Virus record (IMG/VR): IMGVR_UViG_3300042868_007474 | Location: 1-56,325 of that record | Length of the DNA: 56,325 nt | Source of the DNA: a virus | Direction: 5' to 3' (one strand) | In this document: in pieces, positions 23,062 to 31,163 of the stretch | Numbering within the stretch: the first letter of the stretch is position 1 | How the letters are laid out: the number at the start of each line of letters is the position of its first letter | The notes under the pieces: model-generated | Seen by the model: only the letters and a program-made list of their open reading frames with translations | What the model was told of the DNA's origin: nothing | Databases searched by the model: none | Made by a program: the position numbers and the translations under genes

Positions 23062-23295
23062 ATGCACCCCGCCCCCCAGAACTGCACCGCCCCCGAACTG
23101 TTCCTCTACTCCGCCACTCGGACTTACCTCCGCTTGGAAGCCCGCACGGACGGGCGGATGTCGATGAGCAAGGCCGCTCGCCCCAACGCCCTCCTCCTCT
23201 TGGAGGTTCACGCAGGGGTCAAACTCCCCAAGCGTGTCAAGGCGACCGAACTGCTCGCCAAGTTTGAGGAAGCCTTCGGCAAGTATCTCCCGTAA
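23062..23295 (+). CDS. 77-residue protein, unknown
   Basis: MHPAPQNCTAPELFLYSATRTY. The leader CACCCAACACCAAAACAT is A/C-rich; promoter TTGTGC-N16-CATTGT. Basic and helical second half. Preceded by intergenic element II and followed by a CCCCC TGTC GGGGG hairpin (23307-23333). Confidence 0.7.
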   Translation: MHPAPQNCTAPELFLYSATRTYLRLEARTDGRMSMSKAARPNALLLLEVHAGVKLPKRVKATELLAKFEEAFGKYLP

Positions 23296-23469
23296 GGGAG
23301 GACGGCCAATGGTAACAGCCCCCTGTCGGGGGCTTTGTCATTTGTAAAAATCATTTTTACAATTTTTACAATTAGAGTGCCTACGAAACTAAATGACGGG
23401 TATCGGTCATAAACTTTTTTAAAAAAAGTGCTTGTGATTTTTCGAACCTTCGTCCATAGTGATGGAGTA

Positions 23470-23727
23470 ATGAATACCGAACCTTCTATGACCCCGAAAG
23501 AAATCATCACGGACTGCGAAAACAAGTGTCGCTTCCTCAACGGCCAGATTGCTGGCATCGACAAGGCTCTCCGCCTCTTGGCTAACGCTCTCTCGCCCGA
23601 AGGGCTGGCGATGGTCGCCTCTCTGGAAGCGACTCGCAAGACCCTTGACGACCAAGCGACCGCTCTCTCTGTCAAGCGACAGGACGCAGAAATCGCCCTT
23701 TACACGACCGATTTGAGCAAGGAGTAA
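23470..23727 (+). CDS. 85-residue helical protein, unknown
   Basis: Start MNTEPSMTPKEIITD is 10 nt after CATAGT (TTGTGA-N17-CATAGT); an earlier in-frame ATG lies within the promoter. Two long helices with a Cys pair near the front (CENKCRFL). The C-terminal part (DQATALSVKRQDAEIALYTTDLSK) suggests coiled coil. Unknown function. Confidence 0.72.
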   Translation: MNTEPSMTPKEIITDCENKCRFLNGQIAGIDKALRLLANALSPEGLAMVASLEATRKTLDDQATALSVKRQDAEIALYTTDLSKE

Positions 23728-23891
23728 GCAAGGTCGGGCGGGGCTAACGCCCTGCCCTTTTTTGCGACCCGTTTCCTAGGCGGAATTATTTCACTTTGAC
23801 GAAAGATTTTTCTTTCTTTTTTCCGACACCCGTGCTATTGTCCTCTTGTCGCCGTGAGCGACACAAAACCAAAACCAAACCAAACAAAACC

Positions 23892-24074
23892 ATGACCCCC
23901 GCCACCACCGCCATCGTCTCGCAGTTCAACGCCCTCGCCGAGAAGCACCCCAAGGAAGCGACCGCCATCCGCCTCCGCAACCACCTCCTCGCCCCCAAGG
24001 CGAACGCCGAGGAGGCCGTCCTCAAAGGCTTCTGGCTGATGATGGTCGCCGAACTCCGACAGGCGGTCAAGTAA
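23892..24074 (+). CDS. 60-residue helical protein, family A
   Basis: Paralogue of the gene at 19142 (shared AEKHPKxATAIRLRNHLLAPKANAEE region). Long A/C leader (ACCAAAACCAAACCAAAC) before the ATG; -10 TATTGT about 50 nt upstream with a poor -35. Ends LRQAVK. Function unknown. Confidence 0.72.
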   Translation: MTPATTAIVSQFNALAEKHPKEATAIRLRNHLLAPKANAEEAVLKGFWLMMVAELRQAVK

Positions 24075-24245
24075 GCCCCCACGGGTCAAGGCAAGGCTCG
24101 CCCCACGGGGCGGGCTTTTTTGTTGCCCGAGGTTCTCGACCTCGACCACCCCGTTTGCTAGGCCGCACGGGTAGCAAAAATAATTAAAATAGTTCTCGAC
24201 CTTTTTGGAAACATACCCCATAGTCATCTTATCGAAACAACCCTT

Positions 24246-24491
24246 ATGTCCTCCTCCTCCCTCTTCATCTCCCTCGGCGACCTGCTCGACCCCAACTGCC
24301 CCGTGGCAAAGGTCGCCCGAGAAAACGCCCGCCTCCACGCCGAGGAGGTCGCCCGAGTGACCGCCCTTGTCGCCGAGCGGGAAGCCTCCAAAGCCCGCTG
24401 GGCGGCGATGAGCAAGGAGGACAAGGAGGAAGCGATGCAGGATTGGGAATGGTCTATGATGCCCGAGGGCGAGGACTACCCCGAGGACTGA
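24246..24491 (+). CDS. 81-residue acidic coiled-coil protein
   Basis: MSSSSLFISLGDLLDPNCPVAKVARENARLH, then a Glu/Ala/Arg helix and the acidic end MMPEGEDYPED. Promoter TCGACC-N17-CATAGT. No family recognised. Confidence 0.7.
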   Translation: MSSSSLFISLGDLLDPNCPVAKVARENARLHAEEVARVTALVAEREASKARWAAMSKEDKEEAMQDWEWSMMPEGEDYPED

Positions 24492-24519
24492 CCTCCTCGC
24501 CGAGCGGGAAGCCCGTAGT

Positions 24520-24531
24520 GAACGGGCGTTC
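24520..24531. repeat. GAAC-N4-GTTC palindrome
   Basis: GAACGGGCGTTC, flanked T/A, preceded by GTAG. It could also form part of a small GCCCG/CGGGC hairpin. Confidence 0.55.
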
Positions 24532-24632
24532 ACCGCCCTGCCGCCTACGAAACATAAAGACAGGTATCGCTCATAAAAAAAGTTAAAATAGTTCTCGCAA
24601 TTTTCTAAACGATGGTCATAGTCATAGATGTT

Positions 24633-24848
24633 ATGAACCTCATCCTCCTCACTACCTCCCTCCGCCACCCCGACCTGTCGTCTTACCGCCAGCCCGATGG
24701 CTCGACCCACTACCTCGCCGATGCTTACAGCACGGGCTGGTATCGAGCCCAAGGCGAGCAGTTGGAGGCGACTGTTAAGACCCTCCTCTCGGAGGTCGAA
24801 GCCAAGGACAAGGAAATCGAACGCCTCACCGCCCTCCTCGCCCGATAA
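24633..24848 (+). CDS. 71-residue protein, unknown
   Basis: The second ATG of ATGTTATGA, 10 nt after CATAGT (TCGCAA-N16-CATAGT). Globular front (Arg/His/Tyr), C-terminal coiled coil ETVKTLLSEVEAKDKEIERL-type. Followed by the terminator at 24866-24889. Confidence 0.72.
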   Translation: MNLILLTTSLRHPDLSSYRQPDGSTHYLADAYSTGWYRAQGEQLEATVKTLLSEVEAKDKEIERLTALLAR

Positions 24849-24865
24849 GGGCGAAGGTCGGAACG

Positions 24866-24889
24866 CCCCCGAGGTCGGGGGCTTTTTGT
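24866..24889 (+). terminator. rho-independent terminator
   Basis: GCCCCCGA GGT CGGGGGC followed by TTTTTG. Strong hairpin. Confidence 0.82.
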
Positions 24890-25011
24890 TGCTCGGTTTG
24901 CTAGGTCTGCCTCCCGCAAAGATTTTAAAAATAGTTCTGGTATTTTCGGGCTGGGTGTGCTATTGTATCTTTGCAATCAGCAACCCAATCCAACCCAAAT
25001 CCAACGCCACT

Positions 25012-25287
25012 ATGTTCCCCCGCAATACCGACCCCACCCGTGAAGAAATGGTCGCCTTCCTTAAGGCAACCCCTCTGCATGACCATCGTGAGACCGCTGA
25101 CAGCATTGAGTTAGCCATCCACGCCTTCGCCACGGAAAACTACGATGGGCAGTTCTCCAACCTCTACATCGCCCTCTCCGCCTCGCCCGTCAGTTCTTAT
25201 GAGAACATTGACAGGGATTGGCTGGAAGCAAACGATGCGACCGCCTGTATGATGTTTGACGACCTTGAAACCGCCTTCGCTGGCTAA
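25012..25287 (+). CDS. 91-residue acidic protein, unknown
   Basis: MFPRNTDPTREEMVAFLKATPLHDH. A/C leader (CCAATCCAACCCAAATCC) without Shine-Dalgarno; -10 TATTGT, -35 TGGTAT. Mixed helical (SIELAIHAFATENYD, SNLYIALSASPVSSYEN). No family recognised. The next small gene follows after a CCCCCCGCAAGGGGGG hairpin lacking a T-run. Confidence 0.72.
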   Translation: MFPRNTDPTREEMVAFLKATPLHDHRETADSIELAIHAFATENYDGQFSNLYIALSASPVSSYENIDRDWLEANDATACMMFDDLETAFAG

Positions 25288-25333
25288 CCCTCACGCCCCC
25301 CGCAAGGGGGGCAACCCCTCACCCTCCAAAAAA

Positions 25334-25447
25334 ATGTTCGACCCTCACCAAATGGATTACATAGTCGGGATGTTCTACCTCGGGCTTGCCGCCGCTGGCA
25401 TCTGCCTTGTTGGCTGGCTCTGCCTCCGCATCTTCGGCGACCTCTGA
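25334..25447 (+). CDS. 37-residue membrane peptide
   Basis: MFDPHQMDYIVGMFYLGLAAAGICL continues as one transmembrane helix and ends RIFGDL. The start follows CCCTCCAAAAAA, with no promoter, so it is probably translated from the transcript of the preceding gene. Could be a small membrane modulator. Confidence 0.65.
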   Translation: MFDPHQMDYIVGMFYLGLAAAGICLVGWLCLRIFGDL

Positions 25448-25556
25448 CCGCCTCGGACGGGCTCGGGCTCGGGCGGTTGCTCGGGCTCGGGCTTTGCCTT
25501 GCGACCCAAAGCAACGGCGTTTCCCATACCTATGCTGTATGCTAGGTCTGGGTAGT

Positions 25557-25568
25557 GAACGGATGTTC
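25557..25568. repeat. GAAC-N4-GTTC palindrome
   Basis: GAACGGATGTTC within TAGTGAACGGATGTTCAGTAG, just upstream of the next promoter. Confidence 0.6.
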
Positions 25569-25629
25569 AGTAGTAAGATTTTTAAAATAGTTCTTGTTTT
25601 TTTTCGTGGGTCGGGTATGGTGGTGGAGT

Positions 25630-26043
25630 ATGAAACACATCCCCGCCACCGACCTCGCCTCCGACACCTCCAACGCCCCCGCCCCCGCCCTCTGGGCTCT
25701 CGGGCGTGAGTTGTTCCCCCGCCCCGCCTCCGCCAAGTCCCACAAGGCCAAGGTCGAGGCCATCCTCGCCTCCCCCTCCGACCTCCGCCGTCTCGCCGCC
25801 GAGTCGGGCTGGAAGGTTCTCTCGGCTTTCGCCGATAAGGTCGCCAAGACCGCCAATTGGAACGACTATTGCGACCGCCACTCCACGCATTGGGGCTATA
25901 ACCGCAAGATGTTCTGGTCTGACAAGATGGTTTCCTGTGTCGAGCGGGCTCTCGCCTCGGTCAAGGGTTTCGAGCCCTCCGAGGTCGCCGAGTGGCAGTC
26001 CGAGTGCGACCATTGGGATGCCCTCCGCAAGGGCGAAATCTAA
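25630..26043 (+). CDS. 137-residue protein, unknown
   Basis: Start MKHIPATDLASDTSN, 8 nt after TATGGT (TTGTTT-N16-TATGGT). Helical, Trp/Cys-rich C-terminal half (WNDYCDRHSTHWGYNRKMFW; ECDHWDALRKG). One of the larger array proteins; no recognised family. Terminator CCCCC GACAA GGGGG with T6 at 26067-26092. Confidence 0.75.
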   Translation: MKHIPATDLASDTSNAPAPALWALGRELFPRPASAKSHKAKVEAILASPSDLRRLAAESGWKVLSAFADKVAKTANWNDYCDRHSTHWGYNRKMFWSDKMVSCVERALASVKGFEPSEVAEWQSECDHWDALRKGEI

Positions 26044-26066
26044 TCCCCCCGCCACAAGGCAACCAG

Positions 26067-26092
26067 CCCCCGACAAGGGGGCTTTTTTGTGC
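26067..26092 (+). terminator. rho-independent terminator
   Basis: AGCCCCCGACAAGGGGGCT followed by TTTTTT. Confidence 0.85.
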
Positions 26093-26368
26093 CTCCGTTA
26101 TTTCAGCCCTCCGAGACGATGGCTATCGAGAAAGCCACGGGGGTCTGCTTGCCCTCTGGCTTGGCATCTGGCGGGCTTTGGCTACGGAGACGGGTCAATG
26201 GTCGGGCTTGGCTACGCAAGCCCTCTACGGGGCTTTAAATCGTGCGGAGATTGGACGGCCTTAACCTCCGCAAATCTGCGTAGATTGCACAGACCTAGCA
26301 AACGCACCGCCCGCTCCGCTCCGCTGGTTGCTAGGTGGCTGGTTCGCAAAAGATTTTAAAAATAGTTC
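26093..26368. other. non-coding stretch with CTAGGT sites
   Basis: No supported gene. Contains CGGAGA strings, two CTAGG/CCTAG sites in opposite orientation (about 26292 and 26331) and a run of CCGCTCCGCT. Weak ORFs here lack promoter and codon signals. Confidence 0.5.
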
Positions 26369-26396
26369 TCGCAATTTTCGCAATCCCTGTCATAGT
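26369..26396 (+). promoter_or_regulatory. promoter of tRNA-like gene
   Basis: TTTTAAAAATAGTTC, then TCGCAA at 26369-26374, 16-nt spacer, CATAGT at 26391-26396. Transcription would start about 20 nt before the tRNA-like 5' end. Confidence 0.75.
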
Positions 26397-26422
26397 CTTT
26401 TTATTGTTCTTATAAAAACCAC

Positions 26423-26528
26423 GGAGACGGGACGGGTGTCCTGCTGGAAAGCCCGCAAGGGCGGGGGGCTTAACAGCCCTTCGGGTGAAATCCCAAGGTA
26501 GAGGGTTCGACTCCCTCCGTCTCCTCCA
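26423..26528 (+). tRNA. tRNA-like RNA, isotype unassigned
   Basis: 106 nt. The acceptor GGAGACG (26423-26429) pairs with CGTCTCC (26518-26524), followed by discriminator T and encoded CCA. The T arm GAGGG TTCGACT CCCTC is canonical. The interior is enlarged: CGGG/CCCG or GGAC/GTCC could be the D arm, AAGGGC/GCCCTT an anticodon stem with a 13-nt loop containing CTTAAC, and GGG TGAAAT CCC a variable arm. No clean 7-nt anticodon loop exists. Acceptor and type-II size recall tRNA-Ser, -Leu or -Sec; a degenerate tRNA or a tRNA mimic are alternatives. It has its own promoter and lies between two protein units. Confidence 0.6.
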
Positions 26529-26552
26529 TTTTAAAATAATTAAAAATAGTTC

Positions 26553-26580
26553 TCGACTTTTTTCCGACCCGTGTCATAGT
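26553..26580 (+). promoter_or_regulatory. array promoter, typical class-I form
   Basis: TTAAAAATAGTTC, then TCGACT at 26553-26558, 16-nt spacer, CATAGT at 26575-26580, then CATCT and ATGTTATGA. Confidence 0.8.
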
Positions 26581-26590
26581 CATCTATGTT

Positions 26591-26725
26591 ATGAAAAACA
26601 AAGTTACCTTCGCTCAAGTCCTCCTCTCCGTCCGCAAGGTCGGGGGTCGCCCCTCGGTCGCCTTCCTCCCCAAGAAGGCCAAGGCCAAGGCCGACCGCCA
26701 CTCTTGGAAGAAGGAGCAGGAGTAA
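26591..26725 (+). CDS. 44-residue basic protein, family C
   Basis: MKNKVTFAQVLLSVRKVGG with a Lys-rich end (KKAKAKADRHSWKKEQE). Paralogue of the gene at 34590 (MKNKTITQMEVLKAVRK ... KRKEWKREEW). The start is the second ATG of ATGTTATGA, 10 nt after the -10. Possibly nucleic-acid binding because of its charge. Confidence 0.75.
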   Translation: MKNKVTFAQVLLSVRKVGGRPSVAFLPKKAKAKADRHSWKKEQE

Positions 26726-26867
26726 GGCACACGCCCCCGAGGTCGGGGGCTTCTTGCTACCCAAGACCTACGGAACTTAATGGCAGATGCCAATCATAAA
26801 ATAATTAAAATAGTTCTCGACTTATTCCTGCCCCGTGGCATAGTCATAGATGCACCAACCAAAACAT

Positions 26868-27071
26868 ATGAACCGCACCGAAAAAATCGAATCCATCCTC
26901 ACCCACATCTCTTACTCCGTCTCACAGGCGAAGGCATCGAAGAAGGAGGGTCTCCGCAACGCCGAGCGGTCTTACCTTCACGACATCTCCGACCTCGCCC
27001 TTGAACTGTCCCGCCTCACGGCAATCGAGTGGAGCAAGGCAAGCAACGCCGAGACTGTCACCAAGGAGTGA
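26868..27071 (+). CDS. 67-residue helical protein, unknown
   Basis: MNRTEKIESILTHISYSVSQ. An in-frame ATG six codons upstream, 5 nt after the -10 (TCGACT-N16-CATAGT), would add MHQPKH; the internal ATG fits the usual A/C leader CACCAACCAAAACAT. Mostly helical. Followed by a CCCCC GAGA GGGGG hairpin. Confidence 0.7.
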   Translation: MNRTEKIESILTHISYSVSQAKASKKEGLRNAERSYLHDISDLALELSRLTAIEWSKASNAETVTKE

Positions 27072-27220
27072 GGTCTCTCGGCAACACGCCCCCGAGAGGG
27101 GGCTTGTCCGTAGCACGGGCCTAGCAAACATAACGACAGATACCGCTCATAAAAAAGATAAAATAGTTATTGCATTTTCGGCGACCCGTGTCATTCTTCT
27201 CTATGCACCCAGCAACACCA

Positions 27221-27547
27221 ATGAAAACCAAAGCCAAAACCAAACTGTTCGAATTCCACCAAAACAACTCGGGAGGCCACTTCTGGCTGACGGAGGACAT
27301 CGGCCACAAGACCTTTATCGAGGCCAAGAGCCCCAAGGAGGCCGACAAGATTGCCGAGGGCAAGGGCATCTACTTCCACGGCATCGGCGACTGTGAGTGC
27401 TGTGGGGCTCGCTTCTCCTCCTCGACCAATTGGGGTGGCAAGCCCTTCGAAGGCGACCCCTTTGAGTTCGACAAGTGGGACAGGTCTGGCTCGGTTCACA
27501 TCGTCCACTACAAGGACGGCACTCGGAAGTCCCAGACCAAGGAGTGA
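27221..27547 (+). CDS. 108-residue protein with CECC motif
   Basis: MKTKAKTKLFEFHQNNS; in-frame ATG 18 nt upstream (MHPATP) sits 5 nt after CATTCT and is possible. The middle (FIEAKSPKEADKIAEGKGIYFHGIGDCECCGARF) resembles a small phage domain with Cys-x-Cys-Cys-Gly that often pairs with C-terminal aromatic strands. The C-terminal half is acidic then basic. The CECCG motif recurs at 33933-34187. Metal binding is plausible, function unknown. Confidence 0.75.
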   Translation: MKTKAKTKLFEFHQNNSGGHFWLTEDIGHKTFIEAKSPKEADKIAEGKGIYFHGIGDCECCGARFSSSTNWGGKPFEGDPFEFDKWDRSGSVHIVHYKDGTRKSQTKE

Positions 27548-27663
27548 ACAACAGCCCCCTCGGTGGGGGCTTTCTTGTGACCCGTTTGCTAGGTCGCATG
27601 GTCGCCGAAAATATTTAAAATAGTTGTTGCATTTTCCGACCCCTGTGCTATTGTGATGGAGTT

Positions 27664-27858
27664 ATGACCAACACCGACCCAGAAGAATACACCCAAGACG
27701 ACTACATCCAAGACTGCATTGACGAGTCCGAGCGGGCTTGGTCTCGCTGTGGGCGAGACGAGGACACCGAGGAGGACGAGGACTCTGGCGAGGAGTCCTG
27801 CGAGGACGAGGAGGAGGACGATGACGGCTCGTATTGTCGCACGACTCGGATGTGCTAA
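27664..27858 (+). CDS. 64-residue very acidic protein
   Basis: Nearly half of the residues are Asp or Glu (ESERAWSRCGRDEDTEEDED and onward), ending CRTTRMC with several Cys. Promoter TTGCAT-N16-TATTGT, start 9 nt after the -10. Such charge could mimic DNA, as in antirestriction or nuclease inhibitors, but no motif proves it. Confidence 0.7.
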   Translation: MTNTDPEEYTQDDYIQDCIDESERAWSRCGRDEDTEEDEDSGEESCEDEEEDDDGSYCRTTRMC

Positions 27859-27986
27859 CGGACGGAACGCCCCGAAAGGGGCTTGTCCGCACATAGTGCC
27901 TACGGAACTTAATGGATGGTATCAGTCGTAAAATAGTTTAAAATAAACTTGCAATCGTCCGATGGATGACCATTCTAGTTTATGCA

Positions 27987-28262
27987 ATGAATAACTACTC
28001 CTCCCTCCGCAACCTGTCCGTAGTCGAACACAACCAGATGCTGGTGATGCGTTCCAACCCCAAGACGGAAACCGCTCGCATAAAGGCTCTCGACCTCCTG
28101 CTGGTTGAAATGGAAGCCCGCCGAAACTACCAGATGGCTCTCCCGTTGTCCTCCAAGGCTCTTCGCATCGCCTCTGGCAAGACCAACAAGGCTCTTCAAT
28201 CCTTCTTCAAGGCAAAGGACAAGGACAACGGTTTTGAGCCCACCTTTAAGGTGGTGGCATAA
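27987..28262 (+). CDS. 91-residue basic protein, unknown
   Basis: Start MNNYSSLRNLSVVEHNQ. Promoter TTGCAA-N16-CATTCT; the ATG is the second of ATGCAATGA, so a two-codon upstream ORF overlaps it. Helical core (RIKALDLLLVEMEARRNYQMAL) and Lys-rich end. Terminator CCCCC GAGA GGGGG plus T-rich run at 28283-28312. Confidence 0.75.
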   Translation: MNNYSSLRNLSVVEHNQMLVMRSNPKTETARIKALDLLLVEMEARRNYQMALPLSSKALRIASGKTNKALQSFFKAKDKDNGFEPTFKVVA

Positions 28263-28282
28263 AGATAGCCACAGGCAACCGA

Positions 28283-28312
28283 GCCCCCGAGAGGGGGTTT
28301 TCTTTTGGGTGC
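28283..28312 (+). terminator. rho-independent terminator
   Basis: AGCCCCCGAGAGGGGGTT with TTCTTTT tail. Confidence 0.8.
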
Positions 28313-28341
28313 GTAGCATAGACCTAGCATACGGGGTGTGT

Positions 28342-28362
28342 GTCTATATGGTAGCATAAAAA
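28342..28362. promoter_or_regulatory. intergenic element II, copy 2
   Basis: TCTATATGGTAGCATAAAAA, a variant of the TATAGTGTAGCA-nAAAAA pattern, followed 12-20 nt later by GCGTCAATA. Confidence 0.5.
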
Positions 28363-28458
28363 CTGCTTTGCGTCAATAACTATTTTCAAAATAAAAAAAC
28401 AAAAAAGATGAGAATGTGCTTGTGTCGGACGCAAGGAGTCTTATGTTCATAGTTGCTT

Positions 28459-28641
28459 ATGACGCTCCACTACATCATCACCAACCCGAACGAAACTGAC
28501 GAACAGGGGAACACCCTCTGCTGGTCGAACAAGGACGGATGGGTGTCCAAGGACACCGCCGACCGCTTCAACAAGGAGGACACCAACACCCTCACCCTGC
28601 CCGCTGGTGGCATCTGGGACTACACTATGACCTTGGACTAA
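28459..28641 (+). CDS. 60-residue protein, unknown
   Basis: MTLHYIITNPNETDEQGNTL, a small protein with W-S-N-K-D-G-W-V-S and an LTLPAGGIWDY C-terminus. ATG preferred over an in-frame TTG two codons upstream. Promoter TTGTGT-N16-TATGTT. No family recognised. Confidence 0.72.
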   Translation: MTLHYIITNPNETDEQGNTLCWSNKDGWVSKDTADRFNKEDTNTLTLPAGGIWDYTMTLD

Positions 28642-28836
28642 CCCCCAACGCATAAGGCGAGAGGGGCAGGGAAACCTGCCCTTTTTCGTGACCCGATTGC
28701 TAGGTCGCTAATTGTAAAAAGATTGTAAAAATAAATCGTTCGAAAAATGAAAAATGTTCTTGTGCCAGAAAGATAAACCTGTATTGTCATCTATGTCACC
28801 AAGACACAACCCAACACAACCCAACACCCCCCGCAT

Positions 28837-29049
28837 ATGAACCACATCCCCGACTACGGCAAATACAGCATCGGCAAGACCGCCGACCTCCCCGCCAACG
28901 ACCCCATCCACGCCAACCCGAACGCCCTGCCGTTCTACATCTACGACACGATTGATGGCTATCTGGTCGATACTGTGGCGACCGAGAAGAAGGCAGTCGC
29001 CAAGGTTCTGGAATGGTGCGAGGATGACGAACTGATGGGCGACTTCTAA
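28837..29049 (+). CDS. 70-residue protein, unknown
   Basis: MNHIPDYGKYSIGKTADLPAN; ends in an acidic helix (KVLEWCEDDELMGDF). Promoter TTGTGC-N16-TATTGT; 5 nt later an ATG opens a 15-codon ORF (MSPRHNPTQPNTPRI) whose TGA overlaps this gene's ATG. The intervening leader is CCAACACAACCC-type. Confidence 0.73.
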   Translation: MNHIPDYGKYSIGKTADLPANDPIHANPNALPFYIYDTIDGYLVDTVATEKKAVAKVLEWCEDDELMGDF

Positions 29050-29226
29050 ACCGCCCAGCCCGACAGTCGCCCCCGCAAGGGGGCTTTGTCGTTTGTAAAA
29101 AAGTCTTTTACAATTTTTACAATTCAGTAGCCTAGCATCGTGGTCATAAAAATCTTTGCCAAAGTGAAAAATAAACTTGTGTTAGCCACGGGTCTCGTCT
29201 AGTGTATCCTCCTTCCCGCAATACAT

Positions 29227-29469
29227 ATGAACAACATCACCACCGCCAAGTTCAACTACCTGCCCGAGGCCATCAAGGCCGAATACATCAAGGCATCCAA
29301 AGCCCTGCTGTTCGCCGAGGCCGACCTCGCCCGCATCAAGGACGACCTCACCTCCTCGGACGGCGACATCTACACCGCCGAGGTCGCCCGAGGTATCGCC
29401 CTCACCGCCTTCCTTACCGCCAACAAGGCGAGGAATGAGGCGGCACAAGCGAACAACAAGGGAGTCTAA
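29227..29469 (+). CDS. 80-residue helical protein, unknown
   Basis: MNNITTAKFNYLPEAIKAEYI followed by Ala-rich helices. -35 TTGTGT, -10 TAGTGT (17-nt spacer), leader ending CGCAATACAT. CCCCC TTGC GGGGG hairpin just after the stop. Unknown function. Confidence 0.72.
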   Translation: MNNITTAKFNYLPEAIKAEYIKASKALLFAEADLARIKDDLTSSDGDIYTAEVARGIALTAFLTANKARNEAAQANNKGV

Positions 29470-29705
29470 TCCCTTATGTCGCCCCCTTGCGGGGGCTTCC
29501 GACTGACCACCGATAAGGTGGCTTTCGTTATGCCTTTTGCTAGGTCTCTATATATAGATTATACACCCCCTTGCGTATGATGTAAAGAACAATATGCAAA
29601 AATTGGTTCATTTATTTTTGAATGTTCATTTTAGAATGAACTAACTATTTTAAAATAATTTCACTTTGGGCTTGTGCTTCTCCGTGCATCTGTCATCTTA
29701 CTTCT

Positions 29706-29999
29706 ATGGCAACCACCACCACCACTCCCATCTGGGACAAACTCATCTCCACCGCCGACTATACCCGAGTCCGTGAAAAGACCTGTGGCCTTGTCCACGA
29801 GGTCTTCTCCACCGCCGATGGTTGGTCTGAAGCCCGTGGGGCGACCCATACCCTCTACTGTGGCGAAGGCCACGGCAAGGGTATCCGCCCCGCCCGCCTC
29901 CTCCAGACTGTCCTCTGGGTTGGCACGGACGAGACCCCGACCGCCGATGGCACGGACACCCGCATCGTCTGGGAGAAGTGGGAGGTCAAACGCCTCTGA
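29706..29999 (+). CDS. 97-residue protein, unknown
   Basis: MATTTTTPIWDKLISTADYTRVREK, with a Cys/Gly region (YCGEGHGKGIRPARLL) and a terminal TRIVWEKWEVKRL strand. Leaderless: ATG 6 nt after CATCTT (TTGTGC-N16-CATCTT). Upstream gap holds the palindrome GTTCATT-TTAG-AATGAAC (about 29621-29638). No family recognised. Confidence 0.72.
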   Translation: MATTTTTPIWDKLISTADYTRVREKTCGLVHEVFSTADGWSEARGATHTLYCGEGHGKGIRPARLLQTVLWVGTDETPTADGTDTRIVWEKWEVKRL

Positions 30000-30152
30000 C
30001 CACGGAGGGGGCAAGGGGCGAAAGCCCCGACCTCCCGTTTGCTAGGCGGAGCATACGACCGACTCCACTCATAAAAATAGTTAAAAAAGTTGTTGCTTTA
30101 AAAATTAAAATCTCCATGTTCATAGATGCACCAACGCACTCCCAACAACATT

Positions 30153-30362
30153 ATGAACCCGCTCCTCATCATCGAACTGTCCAACAGCCACACCGCCTCT
30201 GGACTCCCCATCCGCAAGTGGTCTGCTTACACCAAGCAAAAACTGCTCCTTGCTTACATCAACGGCAAGGTCTCTGAAAAGTCCTTCCAGACCGCAGTCT
30301 CGGCGGTCGAACAATTCCGCATCATGGTCGAAGCCAAGGAAGCCCAAGTGGTCGAGGCGTAA
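30153..30362 (+). CDS. 69-residue protein, unknown
   Basis: MNPLLIIELSNSHTASGLPIR; an in-frame ATG nine codons upstream lies 5 nt after CATGTT and could be the real start (MHQRTPNNI). Helical middle, coiled-coil end (AVEQFRIMVEAKEAQVVEA). Promoter has TTGCTT-N16-CATGTT. Confidence 0.68.
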   Translation: MNPLLIIELSNSHTASGLPIRKWSAYTKQKLLLAYINGKVSEKSFQTAVSAVEQFRIMVEAKEAQVVEA

Positions 30363-30501
30363 GCCTCGGCGGGACAGCCCCCGATGGGGGCTTTCTCAGC
30401 CCGTAGACCTACGGAACTAAACGACAGGTATCGCTCATAAAAAGTTTTAAATAATTTAAAAAAATGCTTGTGCTTCCCGTGGCATCTGTCAGTCTATCGG
30501 T

Positions 30502-30750
30502 ATGGAAATTACTTCCAACGGGGCTAACTCCTCGGGCAACTCCCCTGCCCGACTCACCCTCGCCGAGGCCAACCTCGCCGTCCGTGCGGCTTACGGCAAG
30601 GTCTCTGCGACCAGCCGAGCCCTCAACGAGGCTGTCGAGGGTAGCGAAGGCTACCACCTCGCCCGAGCCCATTGGCTCATCGCCTTGGACAACCGAGACC
30701 ACGCCGAGGCCGTGGTGTTCGCCCTTGAGGACGAAGCCCGAGGGGGCTAA
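30502..30750 (+). CDS. 82-residue helical protein, unknown
   Basis: MEITSNGANSSGNSPARL, then three Ala-rich helices (EANLAVRAAYGKVSATSRALNEA). Leaderless: ATG 6 nt after CAGTCT (TTGTGC-N16-CAGTCT). CCCCC TCAC GGGGG terminator with T5 follows. Confidence 0.73.
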   Translation: MEITSNGANSSGNSPARLTLAEANLAVRAAYGKVSATSRALNEAVEGSEGYHLARAHWLIALDNRDHAEAVVFALEDEARGG

Positions 30751-30885
30751 CGCCCTTGATGGGTCGCCCCCTCACGGGGGCTTTTTACACGCCGTGCCTA
30801 CGGAACTTAATGACAGGTGTTGAGCATAAAATAGTTTGAGATTTTTCTTGAAAAAGTTTCCGAGGTTCACAGTATGGTAGATGTT

Positions 30886-31050
30886 ATGAATACCAATATG
30901 ACCACCCCGCTCCCCTCCATCCACTTCAACAACGAGAAGTCGTTGGCGACCTTCCTCGCCACCTTCATCTCCACGGGCTCGACCGCCCACTACTCGGTGG
31001 TCGAACTCGGCGAAGGACACTTCCTCCTTCAGTTCTCTGGGGCTTACTAA
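30886..31050 (+). CDS. 54-residue protein, unknown
   Basis: MNTNMTTPLPSIHFNNEKSL; then a hydrophobic FLATFISTGSTAHYSVVEL. The start is the second ATG of ATGTTATGA, which follows CAGTAT by 5 nt (TTGAAA-N16-CAGTAT). Beta-rich small protein. Confidence 0.7.
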   Translation: MNTNMTTPLPSIHFNNEKSLATFLATFISTGSTAHYSVVELGEGHFLLQFSGAY

Positions 31051-31137
31051 GCCCTCGGGGCTCGGGGTCAGTCTCTGACCTCGGGTCATCCCGCTCGCTA
31101 GGTCGCTCACTCGGTCGTTTTTGGTCTGGTCGGAGTC

Positions 31138-31163
31138 CGTTTGGATTATTGTAGCACAAAAAC
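31138..31163. promoter_or_regulatory. intergenic element II, copy 3
   Basis: GTTTGGATTATTGTAGCACAAAAAC, then CCGTCAAGCA. Matches the consensus closely. Confidence 0.58.
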
